From Nocardiopsis sp. CC223A (lineage in GTDB: Bacteria > Actinomycetota > Actinomycetes > Streptosporangiales > Streptosporangiaceae): a stretch of 48,824 bases of DNA. How positions within the stretch are numbered: position 1 is the first letter of the stretch; the number at the start of each line of letters is the position of its first letter. Below, one piece after another: positions 15,293 to 23,500 of this stretch. The stretch spans positions 1 through 48,824 of the forward strand of contig NZ_JASFDV010000054.1 of the NCBI RefSeq assembly GCF_030766825.1, read 5' to 3'. The translations under genes and the position numbers were made by a program. The notes below the pieces were generated by a model, which was not told the DNA's origin, ran no database searches, and saw nothing but the letters and a program-made list of their open reading frames with translations.

Positions 15293-16281
15293 ACGTTCTG
15301 GACCTCGCACGCGTGAGGAACCGCGTGGAACGCGTGCCCCGGCGCTTCCTACCGGTCATCGCCACGTTCCTGGTGTTCGTCCTGACCTTCGGCACCGGCG
15401 CGGTGCGCTACGACGGCTTCGCCTCGCCCCAGGTGATGACGAACCTGTTCGTGGACAACGCCTTCCTCATCGTGCTCGCGGTGGGGATGACCTTCGTGAT
15501 CCTGACCGGCGGGATCGACCTGTCGGTGGGCGCCGTGGCGGCGCTGTCCACCATGATCGCCGCGGCCACGTTGGAGGCGGGTTGGCCTCCGCTCGCCTCG
15601 GTGTCGGCCGTGCTCGTCTCGGGTACCGCGCTCGGCCTGCTGATGGGGCTGGTCATCCACTTCTTCGACGTGCAGCCCTTCATCGTCACCCTCGCGGGCA
15701 TGTTCCTGGCGCGCGGCCTGTGCTTCCTCATCAGTGTCGAGTCGGTCTCCATCACCGACCCCGTCTTCCGGACCATGGCGACCGGGACCATCACCCCGGT
15801 GGAGGGGGTGACCCTGACCTACAGCGTCCTGATCGCCCTGGCCGTGGTCCTGGTCGCGGTGTACGTCCTGCACCTGACCCGGTTCGGGCGCACCGTGTAC
15901 GCGGTGGGCGGCAGCGAGTCCTCGGCCCGCCTGATGGGCCTGCCCGCCGGCCGGGTCCAGGTGGGGGTCTACGCGGTGAGCGGGTTCTGCTCGGCCCTGG
16001 GCGGGCTGCTGTTCAGCCTGTACATGCTCTCCGGCTACGGCCTGCACGCGGTCGGCATGGAGCTGGACGTGATCGCCGCCGTGGTGATCGGCGGGACCCT
16101 GCTGACCGGCGGGACGGGCTACGTCGTCGGCTCCGTGACGGGTGTGCTGGTGCTCGGCACCGTGCAGACCCTGATCTCGTTCGAGGGCACCCTGAGCTCC
16201 TGGTGGACCAAGATCGTCATCGGCGTGCTGCTGCTGGTCTTCGTCATCTTCCAACGGCTGATGATGCGCCGAGCCACCTAG
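15289..16281 (+). CDS. yjfF: Sugar ABC transporter permease (YjfF type)
   Basis: The ATG at 15289 overlaps the ytfT stop (ATGA). The 330-residue product has the second copy of the permease signature, GMTFVILTGGIDLSVGAV, plus DVQPFIVTLAGMFLARGL, LTRFGRTVYAVGGSESSARL and ELDVIAAVVIGGTLLTGG, as expected for YjfF. With YtfT it makes the membrane channel and with YtfQ and YtfR a complete galactofuranose-class importer. It is the last gene of the operon, followed 39 bases later by a strong hairpin terminator. Confidence 0.88.
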   Translation: MNVLDLARVRNRVERVPRRFLPVIATFLVFVLTFGTGAVRYDGFASPQVMTNLFVDNAFLIVLAVGMTFVILTGGIDLSVGAVAALSTMIAAATLEAGWPPLASVSAVLVSGTALGLLMGLVIHFFDVQPFIVTLAGMFLARGLCFLISVESVSITDPVFRTMATGTITPVEGVTLTYSVLIALAVVLVAVYVLHLTRFGRTVYAVGGSESSARLMGLPAGRVQVGVYAVSGFCSALGGLLFSLYMLSGYGLHAVGMELDVIAAVVIGGTLLTGGTGYVVGSVTGVLVLGTVQTLISFEGTLSSWWTKIVIGVLLLVFVIFQRLMMRRAT

Positions 16282-16320
16282 CGCCGTGGCCGGAAACGTT
16301 CGCCGGGGTGAGTGACCGGC

Positions 16321-16354
16321 CCCAGGGCCGACGGCGACAGCGGTCGGCCCTGGG
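16321..16354 (+). terminator. Terminator of the ytfQ-yjfF operon
   Basis: CCCAGGGCCGAC (16321-16332) and GTCGGCCCTGGG (16343-16354) pair perfectly over 12 bp with a ten-base loop. There is no T-run, as is usual in these genomes. Confidence 0.75.
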
Positions 16355-16718
16355 AGCCGCGGGTGTCCACCCCCGTCAAAGCCCGCGGACCCACCGGCCC
16401 TGAAGGCCGGCGGCTGCAACGCGTCGCCCGCCGGGGCGGCACCGACACCATGCGCTGCCGGCGGGCGATGATCGTCCCGCCCCCTCTGGCGGCGGCACCG
16501 TCCCGGTCACCGTCCGCGCGGTCGCCGCCGACGGGAAACCCGTCGCGAGGTCGTCCACGCCTTCGACACCCGAGGGCCGAGCCGCCTGGACCCTGAGATC
16601 GGCGGGTCCTGCGTTTTTCGGAGTCGTCGATGCCCGGTAGCGTCATGACAACGGTGACGCGACCGTTGCAGGGCCGTGTCCCACCGGCGCGGAGGTCGGC
16701 TTTGAGGAGCTAACGGAG
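16355..16718. other. Intergenic region upstream of the ATPase gene
   Basis: About 360 bases without a supported gene. A short plus-strand stretch around 16490-16555 reads GTVPVTVRAVAADGKPVA, reminiscent of a beta-sandwich repeat of secreted enzymes, but it has no start or context and may be decayed coding DNA. The promoter of the ATPase gene should lie near the right end. Confidence 0.4.
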
Positions 16719-17342
16719 ATGTTCCAAGGGCTGGCGCGCTATGTGCCCACGGTGAACGACGCGACGGTGCGCGGCATGGTCTACCCCCGGCGGTCGCTGG
16801 TCCTGGTCACAGGGGTACCCGGAGCCGGGAAGAGCACCCTGCTGCGGCGGCTGTTCGGGCTCCGCGGAGACGAGGAGCGGACCGTGCTCACCGCGGAGGG
16901 TGTGCGGGTGATCGACTCTCTACAGTCGCGGCTCCGGCTGGGGCCGTTGCTCGGTCCGATCCCCTACCCGCTCTGGCGTTGGGTAGTGCACGTACTGCAC
17001 CTGGTCCGGATGGCCGCGGCGCTGCGGGGCGGCCCGGTGGTGCTGCACGAGTGCGGGACCCGGAGCCCGGTCCGCCTGCTGCTCGCCCTGCTCTGCCGGC
17101 TCCGCCGGTACGAGATGCACGTGTTGATGATCGACGCCACTCCGCAGGAGGCCCGGAACGGGCAGAACGCCCGGGGGCGGCGGGTGACCGAGCACAGCCA
17201 CCGGGCGCATTCGCGGCGCTGGCGGCGGCTGCGCACGGCCACCCGGCACGGGCCGGCGGCATTCGCGCCGGGCGTGCGCAGTCTGCTCGCACTCGACCGG
17301 CATCGGGCGCAGGAGCTGTCCTGGATCCGTTTCGGCCCCTGA
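16719..17342 (+). CDS. P-loop AAA/kinase-like ATPase, 207 residues
   Basis: The ATG at 16719 has GAGGAG upstream. A clear Walker A, GVPGAGKST (residues 32-40), follows a hydrophobic strand (RSLVLVT). The layout, short strand, P-loop, then a basic C-terminal half (RRVTEHSHRAHSRRWRRL), matches small zeta-toxin or uridine-kinase-like ATPases that phosphorylate a small molecule. VVLHECGTRSPVRLLLALL may be the second strand, and MHVLMIDATPQEARNGQNAR the lid region. No partner gene lies next to it and no antitoxin was seen. Substrate unknown. Confidence 0.7.
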   Translation: MFQGLARYVPTVNDATVRGMVYPRRSLVLVTGVPGAGKSTLLRRLFGLRGDEERTVLTAEGVRVIDSLQSRLRLGPLLGPIPYPLWRWVVHVLHLVRMAAALRGGPVVLHECGTRSPVRLLLALLCRLRRYEMHVLMIDATPQEARNGQNARGRRVTEHSHRAHSRRWRRLRTATRHGPAAFAPGVRSLLALDRHRAQELSWIRFGP

Positions 17343-17483
17343 GCGACCGCCCGCGGTCCCGTGCACACCGCGACGGGGCAGCCCTCCATCCGGCTTGAAC
17401 CCGTGATGTCCGATGCCTGGGTGGCACCGGCCGGTCGAACTCGAACGGTTCGGGTCCCGGGCCTTCACCCGGCGGGCCGATAC

Positions 17484-17607
17484 GCGACCGGGGCGCTTCT
17501 CCTGCGATGGCCGAAGGCTCGCGTCGTGTCGGTCCGGGTGCGCCGCGAAACCCCGGGGCGAGCGGGATACCCGACGGCCTCGCCCGTTTCGGGGCGGGGT
17601 GTGCTCC
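17484..17607. other. Degraded attachment-site-like relic (third of three)
   Basis: GCGACCGGGGCGCTTCTC at 17484-17501, GCGATGGCCG, then CCGGGTGCGCCGCGAAACCC at 17534-17553 and a single GTGCTCC at 17601-17607 line up in order with the site at 2238-2381 (GCGACCAGGGCACTTCTC, CCGATGGCCG, CCGGGTGCGCCACAAAACCC, GTGCTCC). The T-arm in the middle has lost its pairing. This looks like an old copy of the same tRNA-derived junction, 15.2 kb from the first. Confidence 0.5.
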
Positions 17608-17642
17608 GCAGGCCGGTCAGCGGCCCGGGAGGCCGGGCGCGG

Positions 17643-17857
17643 ATGGTGTCCCATCGAGTGGTGTGACTTTTCCGGCCCTGTTCCCACGGATGAGCGTCAG
17701 CGGTGCCGGGCGGATCGGTGCACCGCCGCCTCCGGCGGCTTCTTCATCCCGGTCAGCGGGCCGCCGGTACGCGCTGGCCCGCCCGGCTTCGGCCGACCAT
17801 CGCGATGACCCGCAAGGACGCACCCGCGCGAAAATCACACCACTCCCGGGGACGTGA
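17643..17857. mobile_element. MITE-like element, IS256-type ends (copy 1)
   Basis: GGTGTCCCATCGAGTGGTGT at 17645-17664 (then GACTTT) and AAAATCACACCACTC at 17831-17845 (then GGGGAC) are inverted repeats with 20 of about 25 positions paired. CCGGGCGCGG flanks both sides (17633-17642, 17858-17867), a likely target duplication. The 215-bp interior has no transposase. The ends resemble those I recall for mutator/IS256-class elements. A second copy of the same ends lies at 30626-30752. Confidence 0.6.
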
Positions 17858-18093
17858 CCGGGCGCGGCTGATGCGTGCCCGCTCCGAGCGGCTTCCGAGG
17901 GACGGTCGCCCGGCACGGGTGAGGGTCCGCCGCGCAGGACGCCGGAAACGACGGGGCGGCTTTCGGCGGCCGGTCCGCGAAGGGCGTGGGCGCCTGTTGC
18001 CCCGCGGTCGAGAGGAGGCGCGCGGGGGCGCGGGAGCGGCCTGCGCCCGGGAGGCGACGCCGCTTCCGGGCCGAGGGGCGGGGCTCCGAGGTC

Positions 18094-18122
18094 TTGTGCG
18101 CCGGACGTGCGACCATTAATCT
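18094..18122 (+). promoter_or_regulatory. Promoter of the iron ABC operon
   Basis: TTGTGC (18094-18099), 17 bases, then TAATCT (18117-18122) forms a plausible -35/-10 pair. The iron box begins 15 bases downstream, over the expected transcription start. Confidence 0.5.
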
Positions 18123-18137
18123 GAACCATGTTCATTA

Positions 18138-18156
18138 TTAGGTATGGTTAACCTAA
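18138..18156. promoter_or_regulatory. Iron box (IdeR/DmdR1-type operator)
   Basis: TTAGGTATGGTTAACCTAA is a 19-bp near-palindrome that fits the actinomycete iron-box consensus of TTAGG and CCTAA half-sites. It lies just before the ABC transporter pair, so the Fe(II)-loaded DtxR-family repressor should shut the operon off when iron is plentiful. Confidence 0.85.
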
Positions 18157-18198
18157 TACATCCAGGGTGCCCCGACGGTTCCCCCTCCGAGGAAGAAC

Positions 18199-20022
18199 AT
18201 GACGATGACCGAAACCCCGGCGGCAGGGCCGCCTTCGGACGGGTCCCCCGATGACATGAGGGCCCGGCACAAGGCCGACGCGCGGGCACTCAAGAACCTG
18301 ATGCGCCCGGTGGCCCCGAGCCTGACGATCGGCCGGCTGCTCGCCGTGGTCTCGGGGATCCTCGCGGTCGTGCCCTACGTCGCCCTGGTGCACATCGGCG
18401 AGGCCCTGCTGGACGCGGCCCGCGACGGAGGCGCCGTCGACGGAGCGGGCGTGCACCTGTGGCTGCGGATCCTGCTGATCGCGTTCGCCCTTCGGCTCCT
18501 CGTCTACTTCGTCGCGCTGCTCATCACGCACCTGGCCGATATCAGGCTCGGCCACGTCATCCGCCGACGTATGGTCCACCGGTTCTCGACGACGCCGCTG
18601 AACTGGTTCACCTCGACCAACTCCGGTCGGGTGCGCAAGGCGTTGCAGGACGACATCGGCACCATCCACCACCTGATCGCACATCAGCCGGTCGACGGCA
18701 CGGTCGCCGTCGTCATGCCGCTGACCCTGATGGTCTATGCCTTCACCGTCGACTGGCGTCTGGGGCTGCTCGCCGTCGCGACCGTCCCGTTGTACGGCGC
18801 GGCCATGGGCATGAGCATGCGCGGCATGGGCGAGAAGACGGTCCAGATGGATCAGAAGCTCTCGGCCGTCTCCGCCCGCATGGTCGAGTTCGTCACCGGC
18901 ATCACCGTGGTCAAGGCGTTCGGCCGGGTCGGTCGCGCCCACCGCGCCTACCAGGCCTCGGCAGAGGAGTTCCAGAGCTTCTACTACGCCTGGGTACGCC
19001 CCCTCATCCGGGTGAGCTCGCTGGGAACGTCGCTGCTGGCGGTGCCGCTGATCCTGCTCATCAACATCGGCGGAGGCGCCCGGCTCGTGCAGACGGGTGC
19101 GGTCACGGTCGCCGATGTGCTCGCCACCTCGCTGATCGCGCTCCTCGTCCCGTACGGCATCGAGGTGCTCATGAACTCGATGTGGTCGTCACAGCTCGCC
19201 GGCGCGGCGGCCCGTCGGCTCACCGACCTCATCGAGACGCCGGTCCTCGCCGATACCGGGGTGCGCGCCGAGCCGAACGGGCACGACGTCGTCTTCGACC
19301 GTGTCGGCTACTCGTACGGCGAAGGAGACGACGCGGAACTCGCGCTCGACGACGTCTCCTTCACACTCCCCGAGGGAACCGTCACCGCTCTGATCGGACC
19401 GTCCGGCTCCGGGAAGTCGACCATCGCCAGGCTCCTGGCCCGGTTCGACGACCCGCGCTCCGGTGAGATCCGGCTCGGCGGGGTCCCGGTCGGCGAGATC
19501 GACGACCTGTACCGGCACGTCGGATTCGTCCTCCAGGACCCGCAGCTGCCGTCGATCAGCATCCGCGACAACATCGCGCTCGGCCGTCCCGACGCCACGG
19601 ACGAGCAGGTCCGGGCGGCGGCGCGGGCCGCCCGGGTGCTCGACGAGATCGAGGCGCTGCCGAACGGCTTCGACACGGTCTACGGCGCCGGCAGCGGACT
19701 GTCCGGAGGCCAGGCGCAGCGCATCTCGATCGCCCGGGCCGTCCTGGTCGACGCCCCGGTGCTGATCCTCGACGAGGCCACCGCCCTCACCGACCCGGAG
19801 TCGCAGCACCAGATCCAGCAGGCGCTCTCCGAGCTGGTCCGGGGCAGGACGGTGCTGCTCATCGCGCACCGGCCCGAGGCCGTCAAGGGCGTCGACCAGA
19901 TCGTCCTGGTGGACCGGGGGTCGGTGGTCGCGAAGGGGACCCACGACGAGCTGCTGTCCGAGCCGGGTTACGCCCGCCTCTGGGAATCCGCCACCGCGAC
20001 CTTCGAAGGAGCGCACGAATGA
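18199..20022 (+). CDS. ABC half-transporter 1, siderophore/iron type
   Basis: The ATG at 18199 has GGAAGA upstream. The 607-residue product fuses a six-helix membrane domain (about residues 40-320) to a nucleotide-binding domain (about 355-600) with Walker A GPSGSGKST, signature LSGGQAQR and Walker B VLILDEATALTDPE. ATALTDPE in place of the usual ATSALD is a feature shared with YbtP/YbtQ and IrtA-like iron transporters. An iron box in front and a second half-transporter behind point to a heterodimer handling iron-siderophores; import is the likelier direction from the relatives, export is possible. No siderophore-interacting (flavin) domain is present, unlike mycobacterial IrtA. Stop overlaps the next ATG. 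Confidence 0.82.
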   Translation: MTMTETPAAGPPSDGSPDDMRARHKADARALKNLMRPVAPSLTIGRLLAVVSGILAVVPYVALVHIGEALLDAARDGGAVDGAGVHLWLRILLIAFALRLLVYFVALLITHLADIRLGHVIRRRMVHRFSTTPLNWFTSTNSGRVRKALQDDIGTIHHLIAHQPVDGTVAVVMPLTLMVYAFTVDWRLGLLAVATVPLYGAAMGMSMRGMGEKTVQMDQKLSAVSARMVEFVTGITVVKAFGRVGRAHRAYQASAEEFQSFYYAWVRPLIRVSSLGTSLLAVPLILLINIGGGARLVQTGAVTVADVLATSLIALLVPYGIEVLMNSMWSSQLAGAAARRLTDLIETPVLADTGVRAEPNGHDVVFDRVGYSYGEGDDAELALDDVSFTLPEGTVTALIGPSGSGKSTIARLLARFDDPRSGEIRLGGVPVGEIDDLYRHVGFVLQDPQLPSISIRDNIALGRPDATDEQVRAAARAARVLDEIEALPNGFDTVYGAGSGLSGGQAQRISIARAVLVDAPVLILDEATALTDPESQHQIQQALSELVRGRTVLLIAHRPEAVKGVDQIVLVDRGSVVAKGTHDELLSEPGYARLWESATATFEGAHE

Positions 20023-21779
20023 ACCTTCCCCTGATCGACATCGTCCCGCGCATGAAGCGCATGGTGTCCGAGCCCGAGAAGATCGGCCCGGCGATGATCA
20101 TCGCCGCCGTGGGCGGCATCGTCGAGGGCCTCGCCCTGGCAGCACTGCTGCCGGCGATCAGTTCGCTGGCCTCGGGTGAGCCGGTCTGGGGCCTGGGCCT
20201 GGGCGCCTGGCTGGTGGTGTTCGCCGTGCTGGCCGCCCTCGGCTTCGGCGTCAACTACCGGCAGAGCCAGAGCGCCTACGGCACCGCCCTCGACTTCCTC
20301 CACAGCATCCACCGGCTGGTCGGGGACCAGGTCTCCAAACAGCCGCTGGGGTGGTTCGCGCGTCCCCTGGCCGGCCGTCTGTCACGGATGGTCTCCACGG
20401 AGCTGATGCAGGCCGGCGAGATCTACGCGCACATGTTCGGCCCGATGGTCTCGCGGATCTCCTCCGCGGTCGTGGTCGTGACCGCGGCGTGGTTCTGGAA
20501 CCCGCTGCTGGGTCTGGTCCTGACGGTCTCGGCTCCCGTCTTCGTGGTGATCACACTGGTCTCCACCGCGTTCATGCGCCGCGGTCGCGCTGTGCACGAG
20601 CCCGAGGAGGTGAACCTGGCCGACCGTATCGTCGAGTACGCGCAGTGTCAGGGCGCCCTGCGGTCCTGCGGGCAGAGCGACGGCTTCGCCCCGCTGGACG
20701 ACGCGCTGGAGAACACCTACCGGGCGAAGAACAGGGCGCAGTGGATCGAGACGGTCGGCATGCTCCTCAGCGGCATGGTGACCCAGGGTGTGATCGTCGC
20801 GCTGATCACCGTCACCGGCTCGCTGGCCGTGGCGGGCTCGCTCCAGCCCATCCCGGCGCTGGCCTTCATCGGGCTCGCCCTGCGGTTCACCTCGACCCTG
20901 TCGGCCATCACCGAGAGCGCGATGGGCCTGGAGTCGAGGCGCCCACTGCTCGACGCCATCGACGAGGTGCTCACCGCCGAGCCCCTCCCCGAGCCTTCGT
21001 CTCCGAGCGGGCTGCCGGCTCCGGGGACCATCGAGCTCGACGGGGTCACCTTCGCGTACGCCCCCGGCACCGAACCGGTCCTCAAGGACGTGTCCCTGTC
21101 CGTGCCGGCCGGCTCCATGGTCGCTCTCGTCGGGCCGTCCGGCAGCGGCAAGACCACGATCGCCCGCCTGATCTGCCGCTTCCACGACGCCGACGCGGGC
21201 ACCGTCAGGGTCGGCGGCACGCCCGTGACCGAGCAGACCACCGAGCAGTTGATGGGCCAGCTCTCGATGGTCTTCCAGGACGTCTACCTGTTCGACGACA
21301 CACTGGAGGCCAACGTCGCCGTCGGCCGCGAGAACGCGAGCCGAGAGGAGATCCGCGAGGCGGCCGACCTGGCCGGTGTCACCGAGATCGCCGAACGGCT
21401 GCCCGACGGCTGGGAATCGCGGGTCGGCGAGGGGGGCCGCGCGCTGTCCGGCGGCGAGCGGCAGCGGGTCGCGATCGCCCGCGCGCTGCTCAAACGGTCG
21501 CCGATCGTGCTGCTCGACGAGGCCACCTCCGCGCTCGATCTGGAGAACGAGGCGAACATCGTCGCAGCCGTCGAGCGGCTCCGCAGGCAGGCCACTATCC
21601 TGATCATCGCGCACCGGCTCGACACCATCGCCGCAGCCGACCGGATCATCGCGCTCGACGACCGCGGTGGGGTCGAGGCGCAGGGCACCCACGACGAACT
21701 GCTCGCGGCCGGAGGCACCTATGCCCGTTTCTGGGACCGCCTGCACCGCGCGCAGGGCTGGCGGCTCACCGACGCCTGA
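20019..21779 (+). CDS. ABC half-transporter 2, siderophore/iron type
   Basis: Coupled to the previous gene by an ATGA overlap, this 586-residue protein also has an N-terminal membrane domain (about residues 20-300) and a C-terminal nucleotide-binding domain: Walker A GPSGSGKTT, Q-loop MVFQDVYLFDDTL, signature LSGGERQR, Walker B IVLLDEATSALD and the switch His in LIIAHRLDT. It should dimerise with the upstream half-transporter. It lacks the altered D-loop of its partner, so the two ATP sites are likely unequal. Regulation is through the same iron box. Confidence 0.82.
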   Translation: MNLPLIDIVPRMKRMVSEPEKIGPAMIIAAVGGIVEGLALAALLPAISSLASGEPVWGLGLGAWLVVFAVLAALGFGVNYRQSQSAYGTALDFLHSIHRLVGDQVSKQPLGWFARPLAGRLSRMVSTELMQAGEIYAHMFGPMVSRISSAVVVVTAAWFWNPLLGLVLTVSAPVFVVITLVSTAFMRRGRAVHEPEEVNLADRIVEYAQCQGALRSCGQSDGFAPLDDALENTYRAKNRAQWIETVGMLLSGMVTQGVIVALITVTGSLAVAGSLQPIPALAFIGLALRFTSTLSAITESAMGLESRRPLLDAIDEVLTAEPLPEPSSPSGLPAPGTIELDGVTFAYAPGTEPVLKDVSLSVPAGSMVALVGPSGSGKTTIARLICRFHDADAGTVRVGGTPVTEQTTEQLMGQLSMVFQDVYLFDDTLEANVAVGRENASREEIREAADLAGVTEIAERLPDGWESRVGEGGRALSGGERQRVAIARALLKRSPIVLLDEATSALDLENEANIVAAVERLRRQATILIIAHRLDTIAAADRIIALDDRGGVEAQGTHDELLAAGGTYARFWDRLHRAQGWRLTDA

Positions 21780-21796
21780 CGGGAGGGCGGGACATC

Positions 21797-22462
21797 GTGC
21801 GTGACCACTCGTCGGCGCCGCGCGGCGGCGGCGTTCCCGGCAGCCGGAAGGTCGGCCGCAAACCGGCCTTCACCGCTGCCGACGTCGTGGCCGCGGCGGT
21901 CGCCGAAGGCATCGACCGCTTCACCCTCTCAGCGGTCGCCGACCGGCTCGGGGTGGTCACCACGGCGATCTACCGCCTCTTCCCCTCGCGAGAGGACCTG
22001 GTCATCGCCTGCCTGGACGCCGCCGGCGCGACGATCGCCCTCCCCGAACCGGGAACGCACTGGCGCGCCGCCCTGCGGCTCTGGGCCGATGAGTGCTGGC
22101 GCCTGTGCGAGGAGTACCCGGGTCTGAACCGCGCGGTCTACATCCATCCGGCGGCGCCCACCCGGATCGAGCGGGTCTTCCGCGCCTACGCGGAGAACCT
22201 CTGCGTACAGGGCAGGACCCGGCGACAGGCGATGTTCGCCCTCGACTTCATCGGCGACACGGTCTTCGCCTCCCACCTCGGGGTCGAGGCCATGCGAAGG
22301 GTGGACGAGAACGGCAGGTCCGGATTGGACGCCGTCCGTGACGCGGTCGACGACGCGAACGCGGTCCTCCGCCCGGAGGACTCGTGGACCGGGCGCAAGG
22401 CGATGGACACGAAGGTCGAGTTCATCCTCACCGGCCTGGAGGAGCACTGGCCCGAGATCTGA
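21797..22462 (+). CDS. TetR-family transcriptional regulator
   Basis: The GTG at 21797 with GGGAGG ten bases upstream gives 221 residues. The N-terminal helix-turn-helix is clear: FTAADVVAAAVAEGIDRFTL, then SAVADRLGVVTTAIYRLFPS, with YRLF in place of the usual YYHF recognition-helix end. The C-terminal ligand-binding part is all-helical, with HPAAPTRIERVFRAYAENL. It starts 17 bases after the second ABC gene, so it is probably in the same transcription unit and may adjust it in response to the siderophore or another small ligand. Ligand unknown. Confidence 0.85.
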   Translation: MRDHSSAPRGGGVPGSRKVGRKPAFTAADVVAAAVAEGIDRFTLSAVADRLGVVTTAIYRLFPSREDLVIACLDAAGATIALPEPGTHWRAALRLWADECWRLCEEYPGLNRAVYIHPAAPTRIERVFRAYAENLCVQGRTRRQAMFALDFIGDTVFASHLGVEAMRRVDENGRSGLDAVRDAVDDANAVLRPEDSWTGRKAMDTKVEFILTGLEEHWPEI

Positions 22463-22504
22463 CCGGCCCCGGACGGCCTCCCCGGACGTCGGCCCATCGG
22501 GTGT

Positions 22505-22542
22505 GCCGGGGGCACAGGATCCCCGAAAACCCTGTGCCCGGC
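22505..22542. terminator. Terminator after the iron ABC-tetR operon
   Basis: GCCGGGGGCACAGG (22505-22518) pairs with CCTGTGCCCGGC (22531-22542) with two bulged G residues and a 12-base loop. It separates the tetR gene from the alpha/beta hydrolase. Confidence 0.65.
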
Positions 22543-22609
22543 GGACAAGAGGCCGCGTGTTCGGGAACCGTAGGCTGTGGCCATTCGAACCGAGCCGAGG
22601 AATCGCGCC

Positions 22610-23470
22610 ATGGCCTATGCCCCCATCCCCGGAGGGGAGATCTACTACGAGACCTCCGGGAATCCCTCCGACCCGCCCCTCGTCCTGGTCGAGGGGGGGT
22701 TCACCCAGATGGTGGGCTGGGCGCCGGACTTCGTCGAACGGCTCGTCGGGGCGGGGTTCCTCGTCATCGCCTTCGACAACCGGGACGCCGGCCTGTCCAC
22801 GCACTTCGGCGGGCCGGAGGACCTCGACGGCGGCTACGGGCTGGAGGACCTCGCCGACGACGTCATCGCCGTCCTCGACCACGCGGGGATCGGCTCGGCC
22901 CATATCGCCGGGCGCTCGATGGGCGGGATGATCGCGCAGATGCTCGCCATCCGGGCCCCCGAACGGGTCCGCAGTCTGGGCCTTTTCTACTCCATTCCGG
23001 GTCGCGACAAGCGCTACGTCCTCCACGGGGAACGCGAGGAGCTGAACGCCCCCCAGCCGCGGTTCCCCCTCGACGAACTGCTGGCGAACGCCCTGGCCGC
23101 CCACCGGGCCTTCATGCCCCACGGCGACGCCTGGGGTGAGAGCCGGTGGTACGAGGACGAGACACGGCGCTACATCACGCGGTCCTACGAGCGGCGCTAC
23201 TCCCCCGACGGCGCCCCCCGCCAGTGGAGCGCGCTCAAGCGCGCGCCCGAGCGGTTGGAGCGGCTGAGGGGCGTCGACGTGCCCACGGCGGTGATCCACG
23301 GGCGCGACGACCACGTGCTGCACTGGTGCGCCGCCGTGGACATCGCCGAGGCCATGCCCCGGGCGGAGCTGCACGTCCACCCGGGTATGGGCCACTTCTT
23401 CCCGCCCGCCCTCATCCCGGACTTCGTACGGGTCCTGCGACGGACGGCCCTACTGGCGGAGCCCCGATGA
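22610..23470 (+). CDS. Alpha/beta hydrolase
   Basis: Of two in-frame starts the ATG at 22610 is preferred, since GAGGAA lies eight bases upstream. The 286-residue product is a soluble alpha/beta-hydrolase fold enzyme. The nucleophile elbow is GRSMGG with Ser103, the acid is Asp233 or Asp234 in HGRDDHVL and the base is His262 in HPGMGHFF. FDNRDAGLST is typical of the epoxide-hydrolase/haloperoxidase-like esterase branch. The substrate cannot be read from sequence. It stands alone, converging on the minus-strand hydratase gene 30 bases away. Confidence 0.85.
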   Translation: MAYAPIPGGEIYYETSGNPSDPPLVLVEGGFTQMVGWAPDFVERLVGAGFLVIAFDNRDAGLSTHFGGPEDLDGGYGLEDLADDVIAVLDHAGIGSAHIAGRSMGGMIAQMLAIRAPERVRSLGLFYSIPGRDKRYVLHGEREELNAPQPRFPLDELLANALAAHRAFMPHGDAWGESRWYEDETRRYITRSYERRYSPDGAPRQWSALKRAPERLERLRGVDVPTAVIHGRDDHVLHWCAAVDIAEAMPRAELHVHPGMGHFFPPALIPDFVRVLRRTALLAEPR

Positions 23471-23500
23471 ACCCCGGTGGTGGGCAGGCCCGTCCCCTGC

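Noticed and set aside
17400..17480. Possible complete tRNA in front of the third attachment relic
   Set aside because: GGTTCGGGTCCCGG looks like a T-arm, but no cloverleaf with D-arm and acceptor stem can be drawn.
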